A stretch of 64,000 nucleotides of DNA from Rubrivivax rivuli (lineage in GTDB: Bacteria; Pseudomonadota; Gammaproteobacteria; Burkholderiales; Burkholderiaceae_C): positions 620,001 through 684,000 of the forward strand of contig NZ_SACR01000003.1 in NCBI RefSeq assembly GCF_004016505.1. Reading direction: 5' to 3'. Position numbers and translations under genes: made by a program. This document shows, one piece after another, positions 9,395 to 17,866 of the stretch; positions within the stretch are counted from its first letter, which is position 1; each line of letters opens with the position of its first letter. The notes beneath the pieces were generated by a model, which did no database searches, was not told the DNA's origin, and saw only the letters and a program-made list of their open reading frames with translations.

Positions 9395-10567
9395 ATGCAA
9401 GCCACCGCCGCCTCCGCCGTGACCCCCACCGTGCAAAGCCGCCTGCCCCAGGTGGGCACGACCATCTTCACCGTGATGTCGGCCCTGGCGCAGGAAACCG
9501 GCGCGGTGAACCTGGGCCAGGGCTTCCCCGATTTCGACTGCGACCCGGCCCTGCCCGCCCAGGTGGCTGCGGCCATGCAGGAAGGCCTGAACCAGTACCC
9601 GCCCATGGCCGGCGTGGCCCCGCTGCGCGAACGCGTGGCCGCCAAGATCGAAGCCCTCTATGGCCACCGCTACGACGCCGGCACCGAGATCACCATCACC
9701 GCCGGCGCCACGCAGGCCATCCTGACGGCGGTGCTGTGCTGCGTGCACCCGGGCGACGAGGTCATCGTGCTGGAGCCCTGCTACGACAGCTACGCGCCCA
9801 ACATCGAACTCGCCGGCGGTACCGTGGTGCGCGTGCCGCTGCAGCCCGGCAGCTTCCGCCCTGATTTCACGCGCATCGCCGCCGCGCTGAGCCCCAAGAC
9901 GCGGCTGATGATCGTCAACAGCCCGCACAACCCGAGTGCCACGGTGTGGACACGCGCCGAGATGCAGCAGCTCGCCGAGTTGCTGGCCCCCACGCAGACG
10001 CTGCTGATCTCCGACGAGGTCTACGAGCACATGGTCTTCGACGGCCAGCCCCACATCAGTGCGGCCAGCATCCCGGCGTTGGCGGCGCGCACGTTCGTCG
10101 TCAGCAGCTTCGGCAAGACCTACCACGTCACGGGCTGGAAGGTGGGCTATGTGGCAGCACCGGCCGTGCTGAGCGCCGAGTTCCGCAAGGTGCACCAGTT
10201 CAACGTCTTCACCGTCAACACGCCGGTGCAGCACGCGCTGGCGCGCTACATGGCCGACCCCGCGCCCTACCGCGAGTTGCCGGCCTTCTACCAGCGCAAG
10301 CGCGATCTCTTCCGCGAGGGCCTGGCGCAAACGCGCCTGAAACCGCTGCACACCCAGGGCAGCTATTTCCAGTTGGTGGACTACAGCGCCGTCAGCAGCC
10401 TGCCCGAGGGCGAGTTCTGCCTGTGGCTCACGCGCGAGATGGGCGTGGCCGCCATCCCGCTGTCGGCCTTCTACGCGGGCGGCTTCGAGCAGGGCCTGGC
10501 GCGGCTGTGCTTCGCCAAGCGCGACGACACCCTGCAGGAAGCGCTGCGCAGGCTGCAGCGGCTCTGA
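9395..10567 (+). CDS. ybdL: PLP-dependent aminotransferase, YbdL/methionine aminotransferase type
   Basis: This fold-type I aminotransferase of 390 residues contains NLGQGFPDFD, NQYPPMAGVAPLRE, NSPHNPSA, and the PLP lysine in SSFGKTYHVTGWK. The combination with QFNVFTVNTPVQHALA is that of YbdL, which transaminates methionine, histidine and phenylalanine in E. coli. It starts 5 bases after cysB, so it probably shares its transcript and the sulfur theme (methionine salvage). Kynurenine aminotransferase or DapC-like roles are possible for the wider family. Confidence 0.85.
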   Translation: MQATAASAVTPTVQSRLPQVGTTIFTVMSALAQETGAVNLGQGFPDFDCDPALPAQVAAAMQEGLNQYPPMAGVAPLRERVAAKIEALYGHRYDAGTEITITAGATQAILTAVLCCVHPGDEVIVLEPCYDSYAPNIELAGGTVVRVPLQPGSFRPDFTRIAAALSPKTRLMIVNSPHNPSATVWTRAEMQQLAELLAPTQTLLISDEVYEHMVFDGQPHISAASIPALAARTFVVSSFGKTYHVTGWKVGYVAAPAVLSAEFRKVHQFNVFTVNTPVQHALARYMADPAPYRELPAFYQRKRDLFREGLAQTRLKPLHTQGSYFQLVDYSAVSSLPEGEFCLWLTREMGVAAIPLSAFYAGGFEQGLARLCFAKRDDTLQEALRRLQRL

Positions 10568-10573
10568 ATCCGC

Positions 10574-12682
10574 TCAGCGGCGGCGGCTGCGCGCGGGCGG
10601 CTCGTCCAGCGGGCCGAAGATGCTGGTGGGGCGGCCCGGGTCCGAGGACAGATCGAAGTCCAGGGGTGCGGTGGCCGAGGTGTCGAGGGCACCACGCTCG
10701 CTCTCCAGGGTGAGATAGGGTGCGGGTGCGGTGCTGCCGAAGTCGCTGCCATCGGCCAGCGGCAGCAGCAGGTCGACCTTGCCGGATTCGACAGACTCGC
10801 GGTCGAGCAGGTCACGCGCCAGCGAGTAGAGGAACAGCACCTCGCGGTAGGCCGGCAGATCGAAGAGCTCGCCGCGCGACTTGCGGAACAGCAGCGCTTC
10901 CAGTTCGGCCATGGCGTCCAGGGGCCGGGGCCACACCTTCTCCAGACGGGGCAGCACCCCCGCGTAGCTGTCCAGGCTGCGGCCGGCGCCGAGGTCGGTG
11001 CCCCACTCGGGCGCGTAGGCATTGAAACGCTGGTTGAAGCGCACGCGCGTGCGTTCGTAGTCTTCGCGGTCGCCACGGCGGCGGTGGATTTCCAGCAGCT
11101 TCAGGTAGGGCAGCGGGCTGCCGCCGCCGGTGTGGCGCAAGTGCTCCACCAGCAGGTCGATGGCTGCGGCATCCTGGCCCAGCACGACGAAGAACTCGGC
11201 CTGCTGCTCCAGGTCGATGAGCTCTTCGATGGAAACGTCGCGCGGCGCTGTGTCGTCGATGCTGGTGCGCTGGGGCAGCAGATCGGTGCGCTCCATCGGC
11301 GTGGTGGCCTCCATCGGGGCCGCGGGCGCGGCTGCCCGCACCGGCTGGGCCGTGCGCAGGGGGGCGCCCAGTGCTGCAGCAGGGTTCGCCGAAGGCAGCG
11401 CGGGCGACCGGGTGTCGCTGGCGTCCAGCTGCACCGGCGCCGGCCAGGCCGGCCGGGGGCGTGCCGCTGCAGGCGGCGGCACCCGGATCTCGGAAGTGAC
11501 GAAAGGGATGGGTGCCGTCTGCAGCCGGCTGGGCATGTCGACGTTCGGGGCCGGTGGACCCAGGGGTGCGGCCGTGCCGGCCGCCTCCACGCCGGCCTGC
11601 CAGCTGCGCTGCCGTGCGCGCTCGGCGGCGTTCAGGCGCCACGCCATCCAGGCGGCCAAAGCGGTGAGCAGCAGCACCAGGGCCAGCAAAGGCCAGGTCC
11701 ACCGGCCGGCATCCTCGGCGCGGGTGAGGCGGCTGCGGAGATCGGCTGCAACCTCGCGCCCGGCCTGCACCTCGCTGCGCAGGCTCTTGACCGTCTGCTC
11801 CAGCGTGGCGATGCGGGCAGAGGCCACCTGGGCGGCCGAGGCGGCCTCGCGGGCCGCGCTGGCGGCCTGCGCCACAGCCTGCAAGGCCTCGTCCACCGAC
11901 ACCGTGGTGCCTGCAGCCACCACCGGAGCGGCGGCTTCGAGCCGCAGCCTGGGCACTTCGGCCTTGGCTTCGCGGCGGGCGGGTGCGGCGGCCTTGCGCG
12001 CCTGGTTCTGCTCGGCGCGGCGCGCGGCCCGCACGCGTTGGGCCTCACGGGCCGATGCGCCGCGTTCCGACCGTGGCGTCACTGCCGCCCGCTTGGCTGC
12101 CTCGGTGCGGGCCGGGCGCAGGCGTGCACGCGCTTCGCCAGACGCCGGGGCGGCTTCCGCAGATGCCAGGCGCTCGCCGCCCGCCACGGGGGCACTGGGC
12201 GCGGCAAGGTTCAGGTTCTGAGGCAGGGGCTGGGGCGGTGCCGTCGACGTTGGTGCCAGCGGCAGTTGCTCGGCCGGCAAGGCGCCGGCGGTTGGCTCAA
12301 GAGGCGGATCGGCCAACACCACGAAGCGGCGGCTGAAGCGCGCCGACGCGCAACCGGCGTTGAGGGTCACGCTCACGACCGGTTCGTCAACGATGCTGTC
12401 GGTGGTGACGCGGATGCGCGCACTGTCGCTGCCGGTGGGCTTCAAGGCGGTGTTGACCAGACCTGCCGGCAGCCGCCGGTCGCCCACCACCACCTCGGCG
12501 CTGACGCAGGCGGGCTCCAGCACCTCCCCCGGCTGCAGGCGCACCTGCACGCTGAAGTCGAGGGGTCTGCCCAGCACCGCCGAGGCGTTGGTCGCCGAGA
12601 GCCCGGCGGCACTGGCCGAAAGGGCCAGCGAAGCGACTGCACCTGCGATGGCGAACGACAGGCAAGATCGCAGAAAGGGCAT
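10574..12682 (-). CDS. FimV-like inner-membrane protein with long periplasmic or linker region
   Basis: This 702-residue protein starts MPFLRSCLSFAIAGAVASLA with a signal peptide ending near ASA-AG. Residues about 27-125 form a FimV N-terminal-like domain (LSATNASAVLGRPLDFSVQV, then paired cysteines in ACVSAE and NAGCASA). An Ala/Arg-rich linker and a short coiled coil (ARIATLEQTVKSLRSEVQAG) lead to one membrane helix at about 330-348. The cytoplasmic part has a TPR-like FimV C-terminal segment (IEELIDLEQQAEFFVVLGQD, then HLRHTGGGSPLPYLKLLEI). FimV proteins act in type IV pili and polar assembly. No LysM motif is evident, so it is an atypical member. Transcribed away from ybdL's end (convergent, 6-base gap). 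Confidence 0.72.
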   Translation of the reverse strand: MPFLRSCLSFAIAGAVASLALSASAAGLSATNASAVLGRPLDFSVQVRLQPGEVLEPACVSAEVVVGDRRLPAGLVNTALKPTGSDSARIRVTTDSIVDEPVVSVTLNAGCASARFSRRFVVLADPPLEPTAGALPAEQLPLAPTSTAPPQPLPQNLNLAAPSAPVAGGERLASAEAAPASGEARARLRPARTEAAKRAAVTPRSERGASAREAQRVRAARRAEQNQARKAAAPARREAKAEVPRLRLEAAAPVVAAGTTVSVDEALQAVAQAASAAREAASAAQVASARIATLEQTVKSLRSEVQAGREVAADLRSRLTRAEDAGRWTWPLLALVLLLTALAAWMAWRLNAAERARQRSWQAGVEAAGTAAPLGPPAPNVDMPSRLQTAPIPFVTSEIRVPPPAAARPRPAWPAPVQLDASDTRSPALPSANPAAALGAPLRTAQPVRAAAPAAPMEATTPMERTDLLPQRTSIDDTAPRDVSIEELIDLEQQAEFFVVLGQDAAAIDLLVEHLRHTGGGSPLPYLKLLEIHRRRGDREDYERTRVRFNQRFNAYAPEWGTDLGAGRSLDSYAGVLPRLEKVWPRPLDAMAELEALLFRKSRGELFDLPAYREVLFLYSLARDLLDRESVESGKVDLLLPLADGSDFGSTAPAPYLTLESERGALDTSATAPLDFDLSSDPGRPTSIFGPLDEPPARSRRR

Positions 12683-12833
12683 GCGTCGGACGTGTAGGGA
12701 GCGGGGTGTCACGGACCCGAAAGACTCTAGCACGCACCCCTCCGGCGCCCCGTGAGAACTGGGCCAGGTTTTCGTGCCTGTTGACACGCGTTCCAGCGGG
12801 GTCGAGGGGGCGGCGCCCGGGCGGGCGCGGGCC

Positions 12834-13619
12834 TCAGGCGTCGTAGCCCGGCAGCCGGCGGTCAAGACGGCGCAGCAGGCCGGGCCAGACCAGGTTGGCT
12901 CCCAGCCCGCGCGTGACTTCGCGGGCCTGCTGCCGCGCCGTGGCGATGATCTCCGGGGCGATGTGCACCAGCGGCCCGCCACCGGCCTGTGCACGCACCT
13001 GGATCATGCAGACTGTCTCGAAGAGGTACATCGCCTGGAAGGCCTCGGCCACCGTGGCGCCCACCGTCAGCAGGCCGTGGTTGCGCAGCATGAGGTAGGT
13101 CTTGCTGCCGAGGTCGGCCACCAGGCGGGGCTTCTCGTCGTCGCGCAGCGCCACGCCTTCGTAGTCGTGGTAGCCCAGCGACGCCAGCACGAAGATGGAC
13201 TGCTGCGAGATCGGCAGCACCCCGCCCTGCTGCGCGGAGACCGCGATGCCGTTGGGCGTGTGCACGTGCAGCACGCAGCCGGCGTCGTGCCGCGCCTCGT
13301 GAACGGCGCTGTGGATCACGAAGCCGGCGGGGTTCACGTCGAAGGGCGTGTCCTGCAGCTTGCGGCCTTGGGCATCCACCTTCACCAGGCTGCTGGCGGT
13401 GATCTCCTCGAACATGAAGCCGTAGGGGTTGATGAGGAACTCGCCGGTGTGCTCGCCATTCAGGCCGGGCACGCGAGCGCTGATGTGCGTGAAGACGAGG
13501 TCGTCCCAACCGAACATGGCCACCATGCGGTAGGCCGCGGCAAGGTCGACGCGCGCTTGCCATTCGGCCAGGCTGCAGCTGTCTTTCAGGCAGGGAATGT
13601 GAAGGGCTGAACTGGGCAT
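12834..13619 (-). CDS. Class II aldolase/adducin-family protein
   Basis: This 261-residue protein has the class II aldolase fold. Zinc-binding histidines are visible in VLHVHTPNG and in MLRNHGLLT, and a catalytic acid may lie in GEFLINPYG. The N-terminal AEWQARVDLAAAYRMVAMFGWDDLVFTHIS is typical of the adducin-like subfamily found in many proteobacteria, for which the substrate is mostly unknown (sugar phosphates such as fuculose phosphate are not assured). It is divergent from the Crp/Fnr gene at 13725, with 105 bases between, so the regulator could act on it; no operator is evident. Confidence 0.85.
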   Translation of the reverse strand: MPSSALHIPCLKDSCSLAEWQARVDLAAAYRMVAMFGWDDLVFTHISARVPGLNGEHTGEFLINPYGFMFEEITASSLVKVDAQGRKLQDTPFDVNPAGFVIHSAVHEARHDAGCVLHVHTPNGIAVSAQQGGVLPISQQSIFVLASLGYHDYEGVALRDDEKPRLVADLGSKTYLMLRNHGLLTVGATVAEAFQAMYLFETVCMIQVRAQAGGGPLVHIAPEIIATARQQAREVTRGLGANLVWPGLLRRLDRRLPGYDA

Positions 13620-13724
13620 GGCTTAGTCTTCCGGGCTGCGCCGACGCCAGGGCCACGTGCCTGGGTGCGACGGTCGAACAATGCAGCCGCCATCGTCGCG
13701 CGGCTGTCGCAACCGGGACAAGCC

Positions 13725-14429
13725 ATGAATACCCCCGTTCTTACACTCGACGAACAGCACAACATCGAATCGGGCGCGTGGTTCAGCAAGCTCTCACCGA
13801 CGCTACAGCGCGCCATCCTCGCCCGGGCCCATGTGCGGCGCCTGGCCGACGGCGACCCGATGGCCACCCGCGGCACGCCGGCGCAGGAGTGGTGCGGTGT
13901 CGCACGCGGCGCGGTGCGCATCAGCTCCGTGGCGTTGTCGGGCAAGCAGATCACGCTGACGTATGTGGAACCGGGCACCTGGTTCGGCGACATCGCGCTC
14001 TTCGACGGCCTGCCGCGCACCCACGATGCCGATGCCCATGGCCCGACCACGCTACTCGTGGTGCGCAAGCCCGACTTCAAGGAACTGCTGGCCCAGCACA
14101 CCGAGCTCTACGAAGCCCTGCTGCGCTTGAACTGCCGGCGCCTGCGGCTGATGTTCGACCAGCTGGAAGACGTCAACACACGCCCCCTGCAGGCGCGGCT
14201 GGCGCGCCAGGTGCTGCTGCTGGCCAAGAGCTACGGCATCGCGCAGGGCGAGGAGATCCGCATTGGCCTGGCGTTGGCGCAGGAAGACCTGGCGCAGTTG
14301 CTCGGCGCCTCACGCCAGCGCGTCAACCAGGAGCTCAAGGGCTTCGAACGCGAAGGCGCGGTGCGCGTGGAGCCCACGCGACTGGTGGTGCTTTCGCGAG
14401 AAAAGCTGATGGCCCTGGCCGACAAGTGA
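13725..14429 (+). CDS. Crp/Fnr-family transcription regulator
   Basis: This 234-residue regulator has an N-terminal cyclic-nucleotide-binding-like beta roll (about 20-130; GDPMATRGTPAQEW, PGTWFGDIALFDGLPRTH), a dimer helix (EALLRLNCRRLRLMFDQLED), and a C-terminal winged helix-turn-helix (ALAQEDLAQLLGASRQRVNQ). The cAMP-contact segment is degenerate compared with E. coli Crp, and no Fnr-type N-terminal cysteines are seen, so the ligand is unknown. The ATG at 13725 was preferred to an in-frame ATG at 13665 because the fold begins there. It precedes the phosphotransferase/acyl-CoA dehydrogenase pair by 32 bases and may be cotranscribed. Confidence 0.87.
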   Translation: MNTPVLTLDEQHNIESGAWFSKLSPTLQRAILARAHVRRLADGDPMATRGTPAQEWCGVARGAVRISSVALSGKQITLTYVEPGTWFGDIALFDGLPRTHDADAHGPTTLLVVRKPDFKELLAQHTELYEALLRLNCRRLRLMFDQLEDVNTRPLQARLARQVLLLAKSYGIAQGEEIRIGLALAQEDLAQLLGASRQRVNQELKGFEREGAVRVEPTRLVVLSREKLMALADK

Positions 14430-14461
14430 ACGTGCCGAACGCAGCCCCCTGAGCAGACACC

Positions 14462-15547
14462 ATGGACCACTACACCGGCACCAAACCCATGGCCGAGAGC
14501 CATGCCTTCGACGTGGCGGCCCTGCAGGCCCACCTGCAGCAGCACCTGGGCGGCTTCACGGGCCCGCTCACCGTCGAGCAGTTCAAGGGCGGGCAGAGCA
14601 ACCCGACCTACAAGCTGCTCACGCCCGCGCGCAGCTACGTGATGCGCACCAAGCCCGGCCCGGCGGCCAAGCTGCTGCCTTCGGCCCACGCCATCGAGCG
14701 TGAGTTTCGCGTCATGCGCGGCCTGGCGGGTACGGGCGTACCGGTGCCCGAGATGCACCTGCTGTGCGAAGACGAGGCCGTGATCGGCCGCGCCTTCTAC
14801 GTCATGGACTTCATGGACGGGCGCGTGCTGTGGGACCAGTCGCTGCCCGGCCTGAGCCCGGCCGAGCGCGGGGCGATCTACGACGAGATGAACCGCGTCA
14901 TCGCCGCCCTGCACAGCGTGGACGCGGCGGCCGCGGGCCTGGCCGACTACGGCAAGCCTGGCAACTACTTCGAGCGCCAGATCGCGCGCTGGAGCAAGCA
15001 GTACCAGGCCAGCATCACCGAGAGCATCCCCGAGATGGACCGCCTCATCGAGTGGCTGCCCGCGCAACTGCCGCCCGGTGCGCGCGACGGCAGCGCGCCC
15101 TCGGTGGTGCACGGCGATTTCCGCCTCGACAACCTGATGTTCCACGCCACCGAACCGCGCGTCATCGCGGTGCTCGACTGGGAGCTCAGCACGCTGGGCC
15201 ACCCGCTGGCCGACTTCAGCTACCACTGCATGGCCTGGCACATCCCGCCGGGTGTGTTCCGTGGCATCGGCGGGCTCGACCACGCGGCCCTGGGCATCCC
15301 GTCGGAAGACGACTACATCGCCCGCTACTGCCAACGCACCGGCCGCGGCGACCCGTCGGCGCTGAAGGCCGAGTGGAACTTCTACCTGGCCTACAACCTG
15401 TTCCGCCTCGCCAGCATCATGCAGGGCATCGCCAAGCGCGTGGTGGACGGCACCGCCAGCAGCGCACAGGCCCGCGCCAACGGCGCCGCCACCCGCACGC
15501 TGGCCGAGATGGCCTGGAAGTTTGCGCAGGCCCATGAACGCCGCTGA
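14462..15547 (+). CDS. Phosphotransferase of the APH/ACAD10-11 (LvaA-like) family
   Basis: This 361-residue kinase-like protein has FKGGQSNPTYKL (nucleotide loop), VMRTKPGP (phosphate-anchoring lysine), the catalytic loop VVHGDFRLDNLMF and the metal-binding VLDWELSTLGHPLADFSYH. It matches the bacterial proteins corresponding to the N-terminal domain of human ACAD10/11 and to LvaA of Pseudomonas putida, which phosphorylates the 4-hydroxyl of 4-hydroxyacyl-CoA. The acyl-CoA dehydrogenase gene follows after 55 bases, the partner expected for this chemistry. Specific substrate is inferred, not seen. Confidence 0.85.
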   Translation: MDHYTGTKPMAESHAFDVAALQAHLQQHLGGFTGPLTVEQFKGGQSNPTYKLLTPARSYVMRTKPGPAAKLLPSAHAIEREFRVMRGLAGTGVPVPEMHLLCEDEAVIGRAFYVMDFMDGRVLWDQSLPGLSPAERGAIYDEMNRVIAALHSVDAAAAGLADYGKPGNYFERQIARWSKQYQASITESIPEMDRLIEWLPAQLPPGARDGSAPSVVHGDFRLDNLMFHATEPRVIAVLDWELSTLGHPLADFSYHCMAWHIPPGVFRGIGGLDHAALGIPSEDDYIARYCQRTGRGDPSALKAEWNFYLAYNLFRLASIMQGIAKRVVDGTASSAQARANGAATRTLAEMAWKFAQAHERR

Positions 15548-15602
15548 GCGCCGCTGAAGGCAGCGCGCGCCGCACAGGACACAACGAAGGAGCAAGACAG
15601 CG

Positions 15603-16856
15603 ATGGACTTCAGCTATTCACCCCGCACCCAGGAACTGCAGGCACGCCTGAACGCCTTCATGGCCGAGCACGTCTACCCGGCCGAGCCGGCCTGGCATGC
15701 CGAGATCGAGGCCAACACGCGCGCCGGCAAGCGCTGGACGCACCTGGAGACCATCGAGCAGCTCAAGCCCAAGGCGCGGGCCGCCGGGCTGTGGAACCTG
15801 TTCCTGCCGCCCAGTGCCGACGGCTCGCACTCCCGTGGCGACGGCAGCAGCGAGTTCGACTTCGGCCTCAGCAACCAGGATTACGCGCCGCTGGCCGAGA
15901 TCATGGGCGCGGTGCCCTGGAGCAGCGAGGTCTTCAACTGCTCGGCGCCCGACACCGGCAACATGGAAACCATCGCCCGCTACGGCAGCGCCGAGCACAA
16001 AGAGCGCTGGCTCAAGCCGCTGCTGAACGGCGAGATCCGCAGTGCCTTCGCGATGACGGAGCCGGCCGTGGCTTCATCGGACGCCACCAACATCGAGGCC
16101 GACATCCGCCGTGAAGGCGACGAGTACGTCATCAACGGCCGCAAGTGGTGGACCAGCGGCGCCGGCGACCCGCGCTGCGCCATCTTCATCTTCATGGGCA
16201 AGACCGACAAGACCGCGCCGCGCCACTCGCAGCAGAGCATGGTGCTGGTGCCGGCGAACACGCCAGGCATCACCATCCTGCGGCCGCTGACGGTCTTCGG
16301 CTACGACGACGCCCCGCACGGCCACATGGAGGTCGACTTCGTCAACGTGCGCGTGCCGGTCAGCAACATCCTGCTGGGCGAAGGCCGCGGTTTCGAGATC
16401 GCGCAGGGCCGCCTCGGGCCGGGCCGCATCCACCACTGCATGCGCCTCATCGGCCTGGCCGAACGCGCGCTGAAGCTGATGTGCGAACGCGCCACCCAGC
16501 GCGTGGCCTTCGGCAAGCCCATCGCCCAGCAAGGCGTGACGCTGGAGCGCATCGCCGAGGCCCGCTGCAAGATCGACCAGGCCCGCCTGCTCACGCTGAA
16601 GGCGGCGTGGATGATGGACAAGGCCGGCAACAAGAGCGCCAAGGCCGAGATCGCGATGATCAAGGTGGTGGCGCCGACGATGGCCACCCAGGTCATCGAC
16701 TGGGCCATGCAGGCCTTCGGCGGCGCCGGCATGAGCCAGGACACGCCGCTGGCCTACTTCTACACGCTGGCCCGCACGCTGCGTTTTGCAGACGGCCCCG
16801 ACGAGGTGCACCGCAACGCCATCGCCAAGCTGGAGTTGGGCAAACACGCGGCTTGA
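15603..16856 (+). CDS. Acyl-CoA dehydrogenase, ACAD10/11 (LvaC-like) type
   Basis: This 417-residue flavoenzyme has the acyl-CoA dehydrogenase fold: [19 protein letters not shown] (FAD/substrate site), [31 protein letters not shown] and [15 protein letters not shown]. Where medium-chain enzymes have the catalytic Glu in YEG, this protein reads FADGPDEVH, the form usual in ACAD10/11-type enzymes. An AAGGAGCAAGACAGCG ribosome-binding region precedes the ATG. It is downstream of the phosphotransferase and probably works with it, converting 4-hydroxyacyl-CoA through a 4-phosphoacyl intermediate towards beta-oxidation. Confidence 0.92.
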   Translation: MDFSYSPRTQELQARLNAFMAEHVYPAEPAWHAEIEANTRAGKRWTHLETIEQLKPKARAAGLWNLFLPPSADGSHSRGDGSSEFDFGLSNQDYAPLAEIMGAVPWSSEVFNCSAPDTGNMETIARYGSAEHKERWLKPLLNGEIRSAFAMTEPAVASSDATNIEADIRREGDEYVINGRKWWTSGAGDPRCAIFIFMGKTDKTAPRHSQQSMVLVPANTPGITILRPLTVFGYDDAPHGHMEVDFVNVRVPVSNILLGEGRGFEIAQGRLGPGRIHHCMRLIGLAERALKLMCERATQRVAFGKPIAQQGVTLERIAEARCKIDQARLLTLKAAWMMDKAGNKSAKAEIAMIKVVAPTMATQVIDWAMQAFGGAGMSQDTPLAYFYTLARTLRFADGPDEVHRNAIAKLELGKHAA

Positions 16857-16885
16857 AGGCCGCGGGCCTGCGCGCGGCGCGGGCC

Positions 16886-17614
16886 TTACTTCAGGTGTTC
16901 GTCGCCCGGCAGCGCGCTGGATTGCCAGGTGCTGTGCTGCGTGCTCGGGGCGACCGAATCGCTGTGCTCCGCGGCCACCCGCAGCGCCTCGCGCAGCGCA
17001 GTTTCGAAGTGGCGCACCCACGCCTGCAGCGTGGCCACGTCGGCGTCGACGACGGCCGTGCGCAGCATCAGGCGGCCGCGGCCGATCATCAGCACCACGG
17101 GCACCTCGGGCGCCAGGCGCAGCCCGGCCAGCATCTGCGTGAGCGGGCCTTCGAGCCAGTGCCGCAGCCAGCCCTGCATGCTGGACAGCGCGACGAACTG
17201 GTCGCGCAGCAAGGGCATATCGCTGCCCGAGAGCTTGGGGAACATCACCAGCCAGCGCATTTCGGGCGGGGTCTGGTTGTCGATGCGGGTCTGCACACCT
17301 TCGACGTACTGCTCGAAGACGGCCTTTTCCATGGCCTCCTGCAGCACGCGGTTCATCACCACCACCTGCAGTTCGGGCGGCAGGCCGAGTTCGGCACGCA
17401 GCCGCAGTTCCTGGCCCTGGATGTAGGGCCGGTGCGAGGGGCCCCACTCCAGGCGCCAGGGCGTGGTGCCGAGGCGGCCGTCGATGACGAAACCTTCGTC
17501 GTGCACGGCGCGGAATGCGTACTGCTTGGACTTGGCCCAGGGCTGCACGCCATCCCAGCCGTCGGACGGGGCGGCCGAGCCTCCGGAGAACAAGCGCTTG
17601 ATGCCGTCGAGCAT
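16886..17614 (-). CDS. Conserved-looking protein of unknown function
   Basis: This 242-residue soluble protein is not recognised. It starts MLDGIKRLFSGGSAAPSDGW, has a region rich in WxxEWGPSHRPYIQGQELRL that looks like a folded alpha/beta domain, and a conserved-style MRWLVMFPKLSG segment. No signal peptide or membrane helix is seen. It is convergent with the acyl-CoA dehydrogenase (29-base gap) and its 5' end lies about 140 bases before tRNA-Arg, which is on the other strand. Codon use (GC at third positions) is like its neighbours, which supports a real gene. Confidence 0.7.
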   Translation of the reverse strand: MLDGIKRLFSGGSAAPSDGWDGVQPWAKSKQYAFRAVHDEGFVIDGRLGTTPWRLEWGPSHRPYIQGQELRLRAELGLPPELQVVVMNRVLQEAMEKAVFEQYVEGVQTRIDNQTPPEMRWLVMFPKLSGSDMPLLRDQFVALSSMQGWLRHWLEGPLTQMLAGLRLAPEVPVVLMIGRGRLMLRTAVVDADVATLQAWVRHFETALREALRVAAEHSDSVAPSTQHSTWQSSALPGDEHLK

Positions 17615-17755
17615 GGTGGGGCGTCCGTGGATGGGCGGGCTGCAGGGCCGATGACCCGGCCCGGGGCGCCTCAGTGTATTCGGCACGCCGGCGCTCCCGC
17701 CACCCCGAAGGCCGCATGCGGCACATGGGCAGGCTCCTAGAATCAGCGCCGCTTG

Positions 17756-17832
17756 CTGCCCGTAGCTCAACTGGATAGAGCAGCTGCCTTCTAAGCAGCA
17801 GGTCGGGGGTTCGAGTCCCTCCGGGCAGGCCA
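17756..17832 (+). tRNA. tRNA-Arg (anticodon UCU)
   Basis: A full cloverleaf can be drawn. The acceptor is CTGCCCG/CGGGCAG, the D stem GCTC/GAGC, the anticodon stem GCTGC/GCAGC with loop CTTCTAA (anticodon TCT at 17790-17792), and the T arm GGGGG-TTCGAGT-CCCTC. The discriminator base is G and CCA is encoded at 17830-17832. It reads AGA codons. A TAGAAT -10-like element lies at 17738-17743. Confidence 0.96.
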
Positions 17833-17866
17833 CACCCCTTGTTGCGCCTGAGCGCCGGAGCCCGCC

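Noticed and set aside
10574..12994. A longer start for the FimV-like gene (806 codons)
   Set aside because: The extra N-terminus lacks a signal peptide and runs into the aldolase gene. MPFLRSCLSFAIAGAVASLA is a proper signal sequence.
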